Positions 9,322 to 18,260 of a stretch of 64,000 nt of DNA are shown one piece after another (within the stretch, counting starts at the first letter, position 1; every line of letters starts with the position of its first letter). Origin of the DNA: UKL13-3 sp044353855 (GTDB lineage Bacteria > Bacteroidota > Bacteroidia > UKL13-3); assembly GCA_044353855.1 (NCBI GenBank), contig JBILBF010000002.1, forward strand, positions 682,001-746,000, read 5' to 3'. Made by a program: the position numbers and the translations under genes. Below the pieces are notes generated by a model, which was not told the DNA's origin, made no database searches, and worked only from the letters and a program-made list of their open reading frames with translations.

Positions 9322-10446
9322 ATGGCTGGCATTTACATACATATTCCTTTTTGTAAAAAAGCTTGTAATTATTGTAATTTCCATTTTAGTACTTCACTTA
9401 AACAGCAGCAACAGCTGGTTAATGCACTGGTTTCTGAACTCATCATTCGAAAGGATTATGTTTTAAACGAAACAATTGAATCTATTTATATAGGTGGAGG
9501 AACACCTTCAATACTCTCAATACAACAACTTGAACAGCTGTTGGATACAATTTATTTAAACTATAATGTAATACCCAAACCAGAAATAACGCTTGAAGCA
9601 AATCCAGATGATTTATCACTTACAAAAATTCAACAACTTAAGAAATCACCCATCAATAGATTAAGTATTGGCGTTCAATCTTTTTTCGATGAAGAACTAC
9701 AATGGATGAACAGAGCACATACAGCTTCTGAAGCTATTACTGCAATTAAAGGAGCGCAAAATATGGGTTTAACTAATATAACAATCGACTTAATTTATGG
9801 TTCACCAACGTTAACACATAAAAAGTGGGAAGCAAATTTACAAACAGCAGTAGAATTAAACTTAACTCATATTTCATCTTATTGTCTTACCGTTGAACCT
9901 AAAACGGCATTGGCAAATTTGATTCAGAAAAATCAGCTCGTATCGTTAAATGAAGAACAAGCATCGTCACAATTTTACCAATTAGTGGATACATTAGAAA
10001 AAGAAGGATTTGAACAATATGAAATTTCAAATTTTGCAAAAAATGGTAACTACGCAATTCACAATACGAACTATTGGAAAAATAAAATTTATCTAGGAAT
10101 TGGACCTTCAGCTCATTCTTTCAACAAGCACAGCCGTAGTTGGAATATTGCTCATAACATAAAATATATAAAGGGCATAGAAAGCAATAAAATAGATATA
10201 GAAACTGAAATATTAACGATAGAAAACAGAATGAATGAGTATATAATGACAAGCCTTAGAACAATTTGGGGGTTAAACATGGACTTTTTTGAACAAGAAT
10301 TCACTGCGAAAAACGCTCAACTACTTGAGCAAAAAATATCACAAAAGATTGGAATTGGTTTAATGACTAAAAAAAACAACTATTATATCCTAAATAAGCA
10401 AGCACGGATTATGGCAGATGGAATTGCAAGTGATTTATTTATGTAA
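9322..10446 (+). CDS. hemW: Radical SAM heme chaperone HemW
   Basis: HemW is a radical SAM protein that binds and delivers heme; it is often mislabelled as coproporphyrinogen III oxidase. The 4Fe-4S motif CKKACNYC gives Cys11, Cys15 and Cys18 when the start is ATG 9322. The frame is open 14 codons further back, but those codons would reach into the divergent gene's start region, and MAGIYIHIPFC is the family's usual beginning. Further support: IGGGTPS, GVQSF, LIYGSPT and the C-terminal HemW domain. At 374 residues it has normal length. Its stop is one base from the convergent engB stop, with no room for a separate terminator. Confidence 0.95.
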   Translation: MAGIYIHIPFCKKACNYCNFHFSTSLKQQQQLVNALVSELIIRKDYVLNETIESIYIGGGTPSILSIQQLEQLLDTIYLNYNVIPKPEITLEANPDDLSLTKIQQLKKSPINRLSIGVQSFFDEELQWMNRAHTASEAITAIKGAQNMGLTNITIDLIYGSPTLTHKKWEANLQTAVELNLTHISSYCLTVEPKTALANLIQKNQLVSLNEEQASSQFYQLVDTLEKEGFEQYEISNFAKNGNYAIHNTNYWKNKIYLGIGPSAHSFNKHSRSWNIAHNIKYIKGIESNKIDIETEILTIENRMNEYIMTSLRTIWGLNMDFFEQEFTAKNAQLLEQKISQKIGIGLMTKKNNYYILNKQARIMADGIASDLFM

Positions 10447-11058
10447 CTAAAAAGTAGGTTTTTGAAACTTAGAATTTACCTCTTCAATATAACTAAGCAT
10501 CTTCTCTCTACCTTTTTTTTCTATAGATGAAGTTTGAAATATTGGGGGTAAAACCTCCCAATTTTTAAGTACTTCATTTGTAAAGGCCTTCATGTTTTTA
10601 GCCCGCATACTTTGATTTAATTTATCAATCTTAGTAAATACAATTGCAAATGGAACTTCTAAATTACCTAAGAAATTAAGAAATTCTAAATCGCTATCTT
10701 GAGGATCAATTCTTGAATCGATTAGCACAAACAAACATTGTAAATTTTCTCTGTCTTTTAAATATACCTCGAGTGCATGCTCCCAACCTTCCCTTAATGT
10801 TTTAGATCTTCTTGCATAGCCGTATCCAGGCAAATCAACTAAAAACCAATAATCATTAATAATATAATGATTGATTGTAATTGTTTTACCAGGACTTGAA
10901 GATATACGAGCTAAATTTGGTTTATTAACCAACATATTAATGAGTGAAGATTTACCTACATTAGAACGTCCAATAAATGCATATTCTGGTTTATCAGGTT
11001 TGGGGCAATCAATTATTTTTTCGGCACTTTTTACAAAAACTGCTTTTTTAATTTCCAT
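10447..11058 (-). CDS. engB: Ribosome-biogenesis GTPase EngB/YsxC (YihA)
   Basis: EngB is an essential GTPase that helps assemble the large ribosomal subunit. The 203-residue protein shows G1 GRSNVGKSS, a G3 DLPGYGYA, G4 TKID and the G5-like SSIEKKG. This is the compact single-domain layout of the family. Its ATG overlaps the stop codon of the upstream lipoprotein gene by one base, so the two are co-transcribed, though no functional link is known. Confidence 0.96.
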   Translation of the reverse strand: MEIKKAVFVKSAEKIIDCPKPDKPEYAFIGRSNVGKSSLINMLVNKPNLARISSSPGKTITINHYIINDYWFLVDLPGYGYARRSKTLREGWEHALEVYLKDRENLQCLFVLIDSRIDPQDSDLEFLNFLGNLEVPFAIVFTKIDKLNQSMRAKNMKAFTNEVLKNWEVLPPIFQTSSIEKKGREKMLSYIEEVNSKFQKPTF

Positions 11059-11648
11059 TACTTATTGTTAAATTTAAATTGAGTATAATTTTTACCAGCT
11101 ACTTTAAAACGGATTAATCCATTGCTCGTATTTACAATAATGGTATCGCCAATTGTATTTACAAATGAATGTACATTGTAAAAAGTGCGTGTAGGCAATA
11201 CAATAGAATCGGCATAACCCGATACTGAGTCTGCTAATTGTTGAATACCAAAATTAAACACTACACCTTGAATCATATATTCCGTTGAATCATTTGCACG
11301 CCACATGGTGCAACCAAAAGCTTGCTGATTGATGGAATCTTTTAATACCGACTGCACCGCTTTAAAAGCATCAACATCTGGTTCACATTCAGGGTTGCCC
11401 TTAATTATACTCGGTTTAAATGTCTCATATTTAGTAAACGATTTGGTTAAAAATGTTAACGTATCGTATGAATTGCTCACAAAAACGATGGTATCAGTTT
11501 GAGTATAAGGAAACGAAGCTTCTTGCTGATCCGAAAAAACATTAGTTACTTTAACCGCCCTATCTCTGCAAGTAGCATCATAATCAGGTTTACAACCTTG
11601 AAACAAGGTAAATCCCAAAAGGGTTATAAAAAAATTAAAAAGCTTCAT
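11058..11648 (-). CDS. Predicted lipoprotein, unknown function
   Basis: I do not recognise this 196-residue protein. It begins with a signal peptide and a lipobox-like LFQGC (Cys19), so it is probably a lipoprotein. The mature part is beta-rich with three further cysteines (CRD, PECEPD, FGCTMW) and polar repeats of Thr/Val/Ser, suggesting a small all-beta domain facing the periplasm or surface. It lies directly upstream of engB with a one-base overlap. The divergent ubiE starts 74 bases away. Confidence 0.72.
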   Translation of the reverse strand: MKLFNFFITLLGFTLFQGCKPDYDATCRDRAVKVTNVFSDQQEASFPYTQTDTIVFVSNSYDTLTFLTKSFTKYETFKPSIIKGNPECEPDVDAFKAVQSVLKDSINQQAFGCTMWRANDSTEYMIQGVVFNFGIQQLADSVSGYADSIVLPTRTFYNVHSFVNTIGDTIIVNTSNGLIRFKVAGKNYTQFKFNNK

Positions 11649-11669
11649 TTGGATGCAAAGTAAAGGAAA

Positions 11670-11702
11670 TTGCTAATGGTTACACGATTTCGATTATTTT
11701 TG
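11670..11702 (+). promoter_or_regulatory. Predicted promoter of ubiE-porT operon
   Basis: TTG at 11670-11672 and TATTTTTG at 11695-11702, separated by 22 bases, fit the Bacteroidota pattern TTTG/TTG-N17..23-TAnnTTTG. The GTG start of ubiE follows 20 bases later. Confidence 0.45.
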
Positions 11703-11722
11703 CCTGTATTTTAAAAAACAAC

Positions 11723-12448
11723 GTGAAAGAAGTAAAACCAGATCAAACAGCAGAAACTAGTAAAAAACAGCAGGTGGAGGCTATGTTTAACAGTATAGCT
11801 CCCCAATATGATTTTTTAAATAGATTCCTTTCTTTAGGTATTGATAAAGGTTGGCGCAAAAAGGCAATCCAGTCATTAAAAGATATAGAACCTAAATATA
11901 TTTTGGATGTAGCTACAGGAACTGCAGATCTTGCAATAGAATCAACAAAATTGAATCCTATAAAAGTAACAGGTGTTGATATCTCGGCCCTCATGCTAAA
12001 GGTTGGAGAGGAAAAAATTATCGCAAAAAAACTTAGTCATATAATTGAACTGGTAAAAGGGGATTCCGAAGAATTAAACTTTTCTGATAATAATTTTGAT
12101 GCGATTACCGTTGCTTTTGGAGTGCGTAATTTTGAACATTTACAAAAGGGAATAGATGAAATGTATAGGGTATTAAAAACAGGAGGAAAGATAGTAATAC
12201 TTGAATTCTCAAAACCCAAATCATTCCCATTTAAACAAGTTTACGATTTTTACTTCAAACATATTTTACCTACTTGGGGAGGATTAATTAGCAAAAATAA
12301 AAGTGCATACACCTATTTACCCGAGTCTGTTAAACATTTCCCTGAAGGAAAAGAATTTATCACCTATTTAAACCAAGCTGGTTTTAAAAAGGCTAGTGTA
12401 CAACCTTTAACATTTGGAATTTGCAGCCTGTATATCGCAACAAAATAA
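11723..12448 (+). CDS. ubiE: Demethylmenaquinone methyltransferase UbiE/MenG
   Basis: This SAM-dependent methyltransferase carries out the last step of menaquinone synthesis, methylating demethylmenaquinone. The 241-residue protein has the family hallmarks: MFNSIAPQYDFLNRFLSLG near the N-terminus, the SAM motif LDVATGTADLAIE, NFDAITVAFGVRNFE and FPFKQVYDFYFKHILP. The start is GTG; MKEVKPDQ follows directly. Its 3' end overlaps porT by 28 bases. The ubiE-porT pairing is a common Bacteroidota arrangement. Confidence 0.96.
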   Translation: MKEVKPDQTAETSKKQQVEAMFNSIAPQYDFLNRFLSLGIDKGWRKKAIQSLKDIEPKYILDVATGTADLAIESTKLNPIKVTGVDISALMLKVGEEKIIAKKLSHIIELVKGDSEELNFSDNNFDAITVAFGVRNFEHLQKGIDEMYRVLKTGGKIVILEFSKPKSFPFKQVYDFYFKHILPTWGGLISKNKSAYTYLPESVKHFPEGKEFITYLNQAGFKKASVQPLTFGICSLYIATK

Positions 12449-13110
12449 TATTTATACTGATTATACTTTCTGTAAAAAGTTGGGCTCAACCTAACCTACA
12501 GCAATATGATAATAGGTTAGTCCATTTTGGATTTTCGCTTACCATGAATAGTGCATTCATGAGAGTAGATACAGATCCATCTGTTTTTAAAAAAGACAGT
12601 TTAAGAAATATACACCAACAGTCCTTTCCTGGAATAGGACTCGGAGCAATAACAAATTTTCATATTAGTAATTCTTTTGATTTACGTTTTATGTTACCTC
12701 AAATTTCATTTGTTCAACGTAATTTAACCTACGACTTTGATGCTAGTAGTCAAGTTGTAAAAATCGAATCTGCATACTGTGAAGGTTCATTATTACTTAA
12801 ATATAAATCAGCACGTAGAAAAAATATACGAGTATATGTAATTGGTGGAGGAAGGATTTGTTATGACCTTTCATCATCAGTAGGACAAAATAGAAGTATA
12901 AAAGCACCTGTTGTTTCTTTAAACCCTTTTACATATGGAATAGAAGGTGGTTTTGGATTGGACTTTTATTTTCCGTATTTCAAGTTTTCACCTGAATTAA
13001 AGTTTTGTCATACCTTAAACAATGCCTTGTATAAGGATGGGTATATTTATACAGATGCGATAAACAAACTAGTTCCACAAATGGTGGTATTTTCACTTCA
13101 TTTTGAATAG
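12421..13110 (+). CDS. porT: T9SS outer membrane protein PorT/SprT
   Basis: PorT is an outer membrane beta-barrel needed for type IX secretion. The precursor of about 229 residues has a signal peptide (KIIFILIILSVKSWAQ), then amphipathic strands and a terminal FSLHFE. The assignment comes from the barrel pattern, the length and the position directly after ubiE, a known conserved neighbour. The start is unclear: no ATG or GTG exists before the signal peptide. TTG 12421, inside ubiE, gives a well-formed signal peptide and is my choice; two ATA codons at 12445 and 12448 next to the ubiE stop are alternatives. It overlaps the frame of ubiE and is likely translationally coupled. Confidence 0.82.
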   Translation: MQPVYRNKIIFILIILSVKSWAQPNLQQYDNRLVHFGFSLTMNSAFMRVDTDPSVFKKDSLRNIHQQSFPGIGLGAITNFHISNSFDLRFMLPQISFVQRNLTYDFDASSQVVKIESAYCEGSLLLKYKSARRKNIRVYVIGGGRICYDLSSSVGQNRSIKAPVVSLNPFTYGIEGGFGLDFYFPYFKFSPELKFCHTLNNALYKDGYIYTDAINKLVPQMVVFSLHFE

Positions 13111-13114
13111 ACTA

Positions 13115-14233
13115 ATGAAATTTACTTTAAACGCAAAAGACACTAAGAGTAAGGCTAGAGCAGGAACACTCGAAACAGGAAGAGGTCCTATTGAAACTCC
13201 GATATTTATGCCAGTTGGAACGCAAGCAACAGTTAAAGGAGTTACTCAGCTAAACCTTAGTGAAGATATACATGCTCAAATAATTTTAGCCAATACCTAT
13301 CATGTATATTTAAGACCTGGATTAAATGTCATTCAACAAGCAGGGGGAATTCATGCGTTTATGAATTGGCACAAACCTATGCTAACAGATAGTGGAGGTT
13401 ATCAAGTTTTTTCACTTGGTGCTATGCGAAAGATAAAGGAAGAAGGAGTTACGTTTAAATCACATATTGATGGTTCAAGACATTTTTTTAGTCCAGAAAA
13501 TACCATGGATACACAACGCACAATTGGCGCAGATATTGTAATGGCCTTTGATGAATGTACTCCATATCCATGTGATTATACTTATGCACAAAAATCAATG
13601 CATATGACACACCGTTGGCTCAAAAGATGTATCACTAGATTTGATCAAACTGATCCTTTGTATGGTGTTGAACAGAATTTATTCCCGATAGTTCAAGGCA
13701 GTACGTATAAAGATTTACGTATACAATCAGCCGAATTTATTGCTGAGCAAAATAGAGCTGGAAATGCTATTGGAGGGTTATCTGTTGGTGAACCTGCACC
13801 AGAAATGTATGAAATGACCGAGATTGTTTGTGGTATTTTACCTGCGGACAAACCTCGTTATTTAATGGGCGTTGGTACACCTGAAAATATATTAGAATGT
13901 ATCGCATTAGGAATTGATATGTTTGATTGTGTGATGCCAACTAGAAATGCAAGACACGGTCATATTTTTACTTCTGAAGGAATCATTAACATTAAAAATG
14001 AACGATGGAAAACAGACTTTACCCCTTTAGATAAATTATTTACTCCTGAATATTCAAAAGCATACTTAAGACATTTAATACATTGTAATGAAATGCTTGG
14101 AGCGCATATTGCTAGCAAACAGAATTTAAGCTTTTACTTGTGGCTCATAAAAGAAGCGCGTAAGCAAATTATTGCAGGGAATTTTACTGATTGGAAAACA
14201 CAACTATTAAAAACTATTAATACCCGACTGTAA
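13115..14233 (+). CDS. tgt: tRNA-guanine transglycosylase, lacking the zinc ligands
   Basis: Tgt exchanges guanine 34 of tRNAs with GUN anticodons for preQ1 in queuosine synthesis. The start is ATG 13115; the frame is open four codons further back into porT. Catalytic features are present: DSGGYQVFSLG, DIVMAFDEC, VQGS, GGLSVGEP and GIDMFDCVMPTRNARHG with the nucleophile Asp. The usual C-terminal zinc site (CxCxxC then His in an IHN motif) is absent: the region reads FTPLDKLFTPEYSKAYLRH, and the His position reads SKQN. Length is 372 residues. It lies four bases after porT in one run with the downstream permease. Confidence 0.93.
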   Translation: MKFTLNAKDTKSKARAGTLETGRGPIETPIFMPVGTQATVKGVTQLNLSEDIHAQIILANTYHVYLRPGLNVIQQAGGIHAFMNWHKPMLTDSGGYQVFSLGAMRKIKEEGVTFKSHIDGSRHFFSPENTMDTQRTIGADIVMAFDECTPYPCDYTYAQKSMHMTHRWLKRCITRFDQTDPLYGVEQNLFPIVQGSTYKDLRIQSAEFIAEQNRAGNAIGGLSVGEPAPEMYEMTEIVCGILPADKPRYLMGVGTPENILECIALGIDMFDCVMPTRNARHGHIFTSEGIINIKNERWKTDFTPLDKLFTPEYSKAYLRHLIHCNEMLGAHIASKQNLSFYLWLIKEARKQIIAGNFTDWKTQLLKTINTRL

Positions 14234-14234
14234 A

Positions 14235-15311
14235 ATGAAACTACTCGATTGGTATATTATAAAAAGGTTTCTTATCACTTTTATTTTTGCATTGGGATTG
14301 TTTTCGTTTATCGCAATTTTTATCGACCTATCTGAGAAAATTGATGATTTTATTAAACATAAACCTACACTTAAAGCAATTGTATTTGATTATTATATAT
14401 ATTTTTTACCTTGGTTTTTTGGGATGTTCGGTCCCATATTTGTTTTCTTAGCCTGTATTTTTTTCAATAGTAAACTGGCACAAAATACAGAAATTATTGC
14501 TATGCTAAATAGCGGAATGAACTACCGCAGATTTTTAATGCCTTATTTTATTGCCACAACAATATTAGCTGGATTGTTTATCGTACTAAATACATACATA
14601 ATACCTATGAGTGATAAACATAGATTTATTTTTGAAGAGAAATGGGTTAGAGATCGAAAAATTACCGAAACACAAAATATTCGAGAGCAAATAGTACCAG
14701 GAACAATGTTACAAATGGAGTCATTTAACTATTTGGATAGTATAGGATACAATCTATCAATGGAGCGATTTGATAACAATAAAATTTCAACCCGTATTTT
14801 TGCTTCACGGTTAATATGGAATAAAGAAAAAAATAAATGGAGATTGGAAAACTATAGAGAAAGAAGTTTTAATGGGAACAGTCAGTTCATTACTAAACTT
14901 GAGTATAAAGATACTGTATTACCCATTAACCCTTCAGAGTTTATAGTTAAAAATGAGTTTATCTCAACTATGACAAATCCAGAGTTAAACGAATATATTA
15001 GAAAAGAAATAATAAAGGGATCACCAAGAATAAGTAGTTATTATGTAGAACTTTATAAACGAACAGCCTCACCCTTTTCATTTTTTGTTCTAACGTTATT
15101 AGCTGTTGGCGTTTCCTCCAGAAAATCAAGAGGAGGAACAGGTATGCATTTGGGATTAGGCATATTTATAACTTTTGCCTTTATACTCTCACAACAAATT
15201 TTTAATACATTTGGCATTACAGGTGTTATGCATCCAGCGCTAGCAGTATGGATTTCTAATATTTTATTTTTAATAATTGGAATTATAGTGGTATATAAAT
15301 CACCAAAGTAA
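14235..15311 (+). CDS. LptF/LptG-family LPS transport permease
   Basis: This inner membrane permease belongs to the YjgP/YjgQ family, which extracts LPS from the inner membrane with the ATPase LptB. The 358-residue protein has the family topology: three N-terminal helices (from about residue 10, YIIKRFLITFIFALGLFSF), a central periplasmic beta-jellyroll of about 150 residues, and three C-terminal helices beginning near SPFSFFVLTLLAVGVSSRK. It starts one base after tgt stops. LptF and LptG cannot be told apart here, so no symbol is given. Confidence 0.9.
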   Translation: MKLLDWYIIKRFLITFIFALGLFSFIAIFIDLSEKIDDFIKHKPTLKAIVFDYYIYFLPWFFGMFGPIFVFLACIFFNSKLAQNTEIIAMLNSGMNYRRFLMPYFIATTILAGLFIVLNTYIIPMSDKHRFIFEEKWVRDRKITETQNIREQIVPGTMLQMESFNYLDSIGYNLSMERFDNNKISTRIFASRLIWNKEKNKWRLENYRERSFNGNSQFITKLEYKDTVLPINPSEFIVKNEFISTMTNPELNEYIRKEIIKGSPRISSYYVELYKRTASPFSFFVLTLLAVGVSSRKSRGGTGMHLGLGIFITFAFILSQQIFNTFGITGVMHPALAVWISNILFLIIGIIVVYKSPK

Positions 15312-15314
15312 TCT

Positions 15315-16217
15315 GTGAAATTAGCACATAAAAAATTATTCGAGCTTCACTTCATTATTTTATTATGGGGTTTCACACCTGTTATTGGTAAATATATAAG
15401 CTTGCAAGCTACTGATTTAGTATGGTATAGATTAATCATATCTGCTATTAGTCTTTACCTTTATATCCGTTATAAAAACATTTCATTAAAAATCAATACA
15501 AAACAATTCGTTATTATTATTTTGATGGGATTTGTGGTAGGACTTCATTGGTTTTTTTTCTACCATGCAATAAAAGTATCCAATGTTTCAATTGCCCTTT
15601 CGGGTTTTGCAACAATGACGTTATTTGCCAGTTTATTGCAACCATTTTTACTAAAAAAACCATTTTTTAGTGGCGATTTTATTTATGGCCTCTTCATTTT
15701 AATTGGACTGTTGGTAATCTTAAATTTTGAAGAATTCTATATTAACGGGTTATTATATGGAATACTTGCAGCATTTACGGGTGCCATTTTTGGTGTTTAT
15801 AATGGTAAATTAATCGAAAAACATGATGCTGAGTCCATAACACTTTTTGAATTTATAGGGGCATTTATTTTACTCTCAATTTTAAAAATATGTACAGATG
15901 AGGGAGATTTTATTCAAGTACTTTCACTTACAGATTTTATTGCACTACTTTTTTTAAGTATTGTTTGTACTACGATTGCATTCACTTGGAGCATACACAT
16001 TTTAAAGTACTTTTCACCATTTACAGTTATTATTACTAATAACCTAGAACCTGTTTATGGTATTATTTTTTCAATTGCTTTATTTGGTGAGTCAGAAAAA
16101 ATGTCAATGGGGTTTTATCTGGGTACTTCCATTATTCTATTAAGTGTATTTACCTATCCAGTTATAAAAAGAAAATTTTATCGAGGTGAAGAAACAGCAG
16201 TGCTTGATATGCCATAG
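15315..16217 (+). CDS. EamA/DMT-family permease
   Basis: A 300-residue, ten-helix membrane protein with two EamA repeats (roughly residues 10-138 and 152-283), characteristic of the drug/metabolite transporter superfamily. Seen motifs include HFIILLWGFTPVIGKYISL at the start of repeat one and NLEPVYGIIFSIALFGE near the end of repeat two. Substrate unknown. GTG start, three bases after the preceding permease, so it ends the ubiE-porT-tgt-lptF/G run. Confidence 0.88.
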   Translation: MKLAHKKLFELHFIILLWGFTPVIGKYISLQATDLVWYRLIISAISLYLYIRYKNISLKINTKQFVIIILMGFVVGLHWFFFYHAIKVSNVSIALSGFATMTLFASLLQPFLLKKPFFSGDFIYGLFILIGLLVILNFEEFYINGLLYGILAAFTGAIFGVYNGKLIEKHDAESITLFEFIGAFILLSILKICTDEGDFIQVLSLTDFIALLFLSIVCTTIAFTWSIHILKYFSPFTVIITNNLEPVYGIIFSIALFGESEKMSMGFYLGTSIILLSVFTYPVIKRKFYRGEETAVLDMP

Positions 16218-16262
16218 TAAAAATAAACTAAGTATATTAGCTTTGTTAAAAATAATACTTAT

Positions 16263-18119
16263 ATGAAAAAAGTTATTTTCTATTTATCTATTTTCTATTC
16301 CATGTCGGTTGTTGCGCAAAATGGATTTTCATACTCCACTTCTACACATACTGTTCAACTCATCAATCAAATTAATTTATCTGAGATTGAACTTGATTTT
16401 GCTCCAACTCTAATCCATCTTACATCTTCAATTCCTGCCCCAATTAGCGAAGTGAAAAGTAAAAAAGAAAAACTTGATTTAAGCAGGGAAAATAGGTTAC
16501 AAACTCAAATAGAGAACTCATTATTAAATAAGACTGCAGCACCTTCTCCTGAAGTATTAACAAATTTTGATGGTGACAATACGAATTCAACACCTAATGA
16601 CAATGACGTAGCAGTAAGTAATGGCGGATATGTAGTTAGCGTAGTTAACAGCAATATTTATGTATTTGATTCAACTGGAAAAAAGTTATTGGGACGTACT
16701 TTATCTTCATTTGCAAATGTACTAGGTTCACTTAACAGAACATTTGACCCACGAATTATATATGACCCTATTGAAGATAAATTTGTACTCGTTTTTTTAC
16801 AGGGAAGTACGAGTGCTGATACCCGAATAATTGTTGGATTTTCACAATCAAATGACCCAACAAAATTATGGAATTTTTATACCATTCCTGGAAACGTTAC
16901 CGGAGATAAGTCATGGAGTGATTATCCTATTTTATCATTGAGTAGCGATGATCTTTATATAACTGTGAATGCCGTAAAAGATAAAACACCATGGCAACAA
17001 GGGTTTATCACATCCTATATTTGGCAGTGCGATAAAAAATCTGGATTTGATGGATTAGATAGTATTCATCCAATTCTATATAACAATATTAACTATAACG
17101 GAAATTCTATTTGGAATATATGTCCCGTAAAAGGAGGTTCAACATTATATGGACCAGGAATGTTTTTTGTTTCACAACGTCCTGCCGATTTACAAAACGA
17201 TACTGTATTTTTACATGAAATTACCCATACTAATAAGAGTGGAATTGCAGCATTTAAAAGCACACAATTAAGAACTAATTTAACATACGGATTACAACCT
17301 AATGCAATACAACCTAATGGCAAAAGATTACAAACAAATGATTCGAGAATGCTTTCTGCCTGTTACGAAAATGGGGTTATTCATTATGTAGGCAATACTA
17401 TAGATACTTCTAAATTTGTACCTGCTGTTTATTATGGAAGAATATATGATGTTCATAAAAATCCAACTATTGAAGGAAAAATAATTAGTTATGATACAAT
17501 GGATATTGGTTATCCAAGTATATCATATATTGGAGGAGGAGGAGGAGATAATAGTATGCTAATTACATTTTCACATGTATCTCCAACTCAATTTCCTGGT
17601 ACAAGTGTTGTTTTTGCAGATAGGTTTGGAAACATTTCAGCTCCAGTATTTGTAAAAAAAGGAATTGGAAATATTAATGTTCAAGGAGTTGACATTGAGC
17701 GTTGGGGAGACTATACAGGAAACCAACGCAAGTATAATGAGCGAGGTGTATGTTGGATAAATGGATCTTGGGGTAATGCATCAGGAGCAAATAAAACGTG
17801 GATAGCAAAAATTAGATCTAACGATCCAACTCTTTCGATAAAGTCAATCAAAGTAGTTTTAGAAAAACCTATTATTTACCCAAATCCAGTAAGTGAAACC
17901 ATTACGATTGATTTTAATACTGCAGAAACTTTTATGGGCACTTTTGAAATTATGGATGTTAAAGGCCAACTTATTTCAACCTTACTTCGTGATAAAATAA
18001 AAGCAGGTTCAAATAGATTTATAATGGATGTAGAAAAATTACACAATGGAATTTACTTTTTGATGATAAAATATGAAAACAATATTATACAACAACAGAA
18101 ATTTATTGTACATCATTAG
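16263..18119 (+). CDS. Secreted protein with T9SS type A sorting domain
   Basis: This is a 618-residue predicted T9SS cargo. It has a signal peptide ending near SVVAQNG, a large beta-propeller-like body (repeated Asp/Ser/Asn-rich strands such as NDNDVAVSNGGYVVSVVN), and a C-terminal sorting domain beginning IIYPNPVSETITIDF with GIYFLMIKY and ending QKFIVHH. This domain directs passage through the T9SS pore and attachment to the surface. The body is of unknown function and lacks recognisable catalytic motifs. A GGA repeat near 17535 encodes a run of glycines. A TAGCTTTG element at 16238 lies 17 bases before the ATG and may be its promoter. Confidence 0.85.
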   Translation: MKKVIFYLSIFYSMSVVAQNGFSYSTSTHTVQLINQINLSEIELDFAPTLIHLTSSIPAPISEVKSKKEKLDLSRENRLQTQIENSLLNKTAAPSPEVLTNFDGDNTNSTPNDNDVAVSNGGYVVSVVNSNIYVFDSTGKKLLGRTLSSFANVLGSLNRTFDPRIIYDPIEDKFVLVFLQGSTSADTRIIVGFSQSNDPTKLWNFYTIPGNVTGDKSWSDYPILSLSSDDLYITVNAVKDKTPWQQGFITSYIWQCDKKSGFDGLDSIHPILYNNINYNGNSIWNICPVKGGSTLYGPGMFFVSQRPADLQNDTVFLHEITHTNKSGIAAFKSTQLRTNLTYGLQPNAIQPNGKRLQTNDSRMLSACYENGVIHYVGNTIDTSKFVPAVYYGRIYDVHKNPTIEGKIISYDTMDIGYPSISYIGGGGGDNSMLITFSHVSPTQFPGTSVVFADRFGNISAPVFVKKGIGNINVQGVDIERWGDYTGNQRKYNERGVCWINGSWGNASGANKTWIAKIRSNDPTLSIKSIKVVLEKPIIYPNPVSETITIDFNTAETFMGTFEIMDVKGQLISTLLRDKIKAGSNRFIMDVEKLHNGIYFLMIKYENNIIQQQKFIVHH

Positions 18120-18258
18120 CATACTAAGTATAGCTTTTTTTCAATGTAAAAGTAGAATATCCAAAACGGAAAATCCAAAACCAATAACGGAACAACAAAC
18201 AGATTCCTTAAAAAACGTGTTGGAGAAAAAACGTATGGAGAAGTTAAACAAAGAATAG
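18073..18258 (+). CDS. Small membrane-anchored or lipoprotein-like ORF
   Basis: A 61-residue ORF starting inside the last 47 bases of the T9SS cargo gene in another frame. It has a basic N-terminus, a hydrophobic stretch (LLYIISILSIAFFQC) and a cysteine followed by a Lys/Glu-rich tail that could be helical. The residue before Cys is Gln, which does not fit a standard lipobox, so lipidation is doubtful. TTG at codon 12 is an alternative start. It is unknown; evidence for being coding is the signal-like N-terminus and the snug fit between two genes. Confidence 0.5.
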   Translation: MKTILYNNRNLLYIISILSIAFFQCKSRISKTENPKPITEQQTDSLKNVLEKKRMEKLNKE

Positions 18259-18260
18259 AA

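Noticed and set aside
17535..17552. GGA repeat as a contingency locus or CRISPR-like element
   Set aside because: Only about four copies inside a gene, encoding Gly; in-frame change would not shift the frame.
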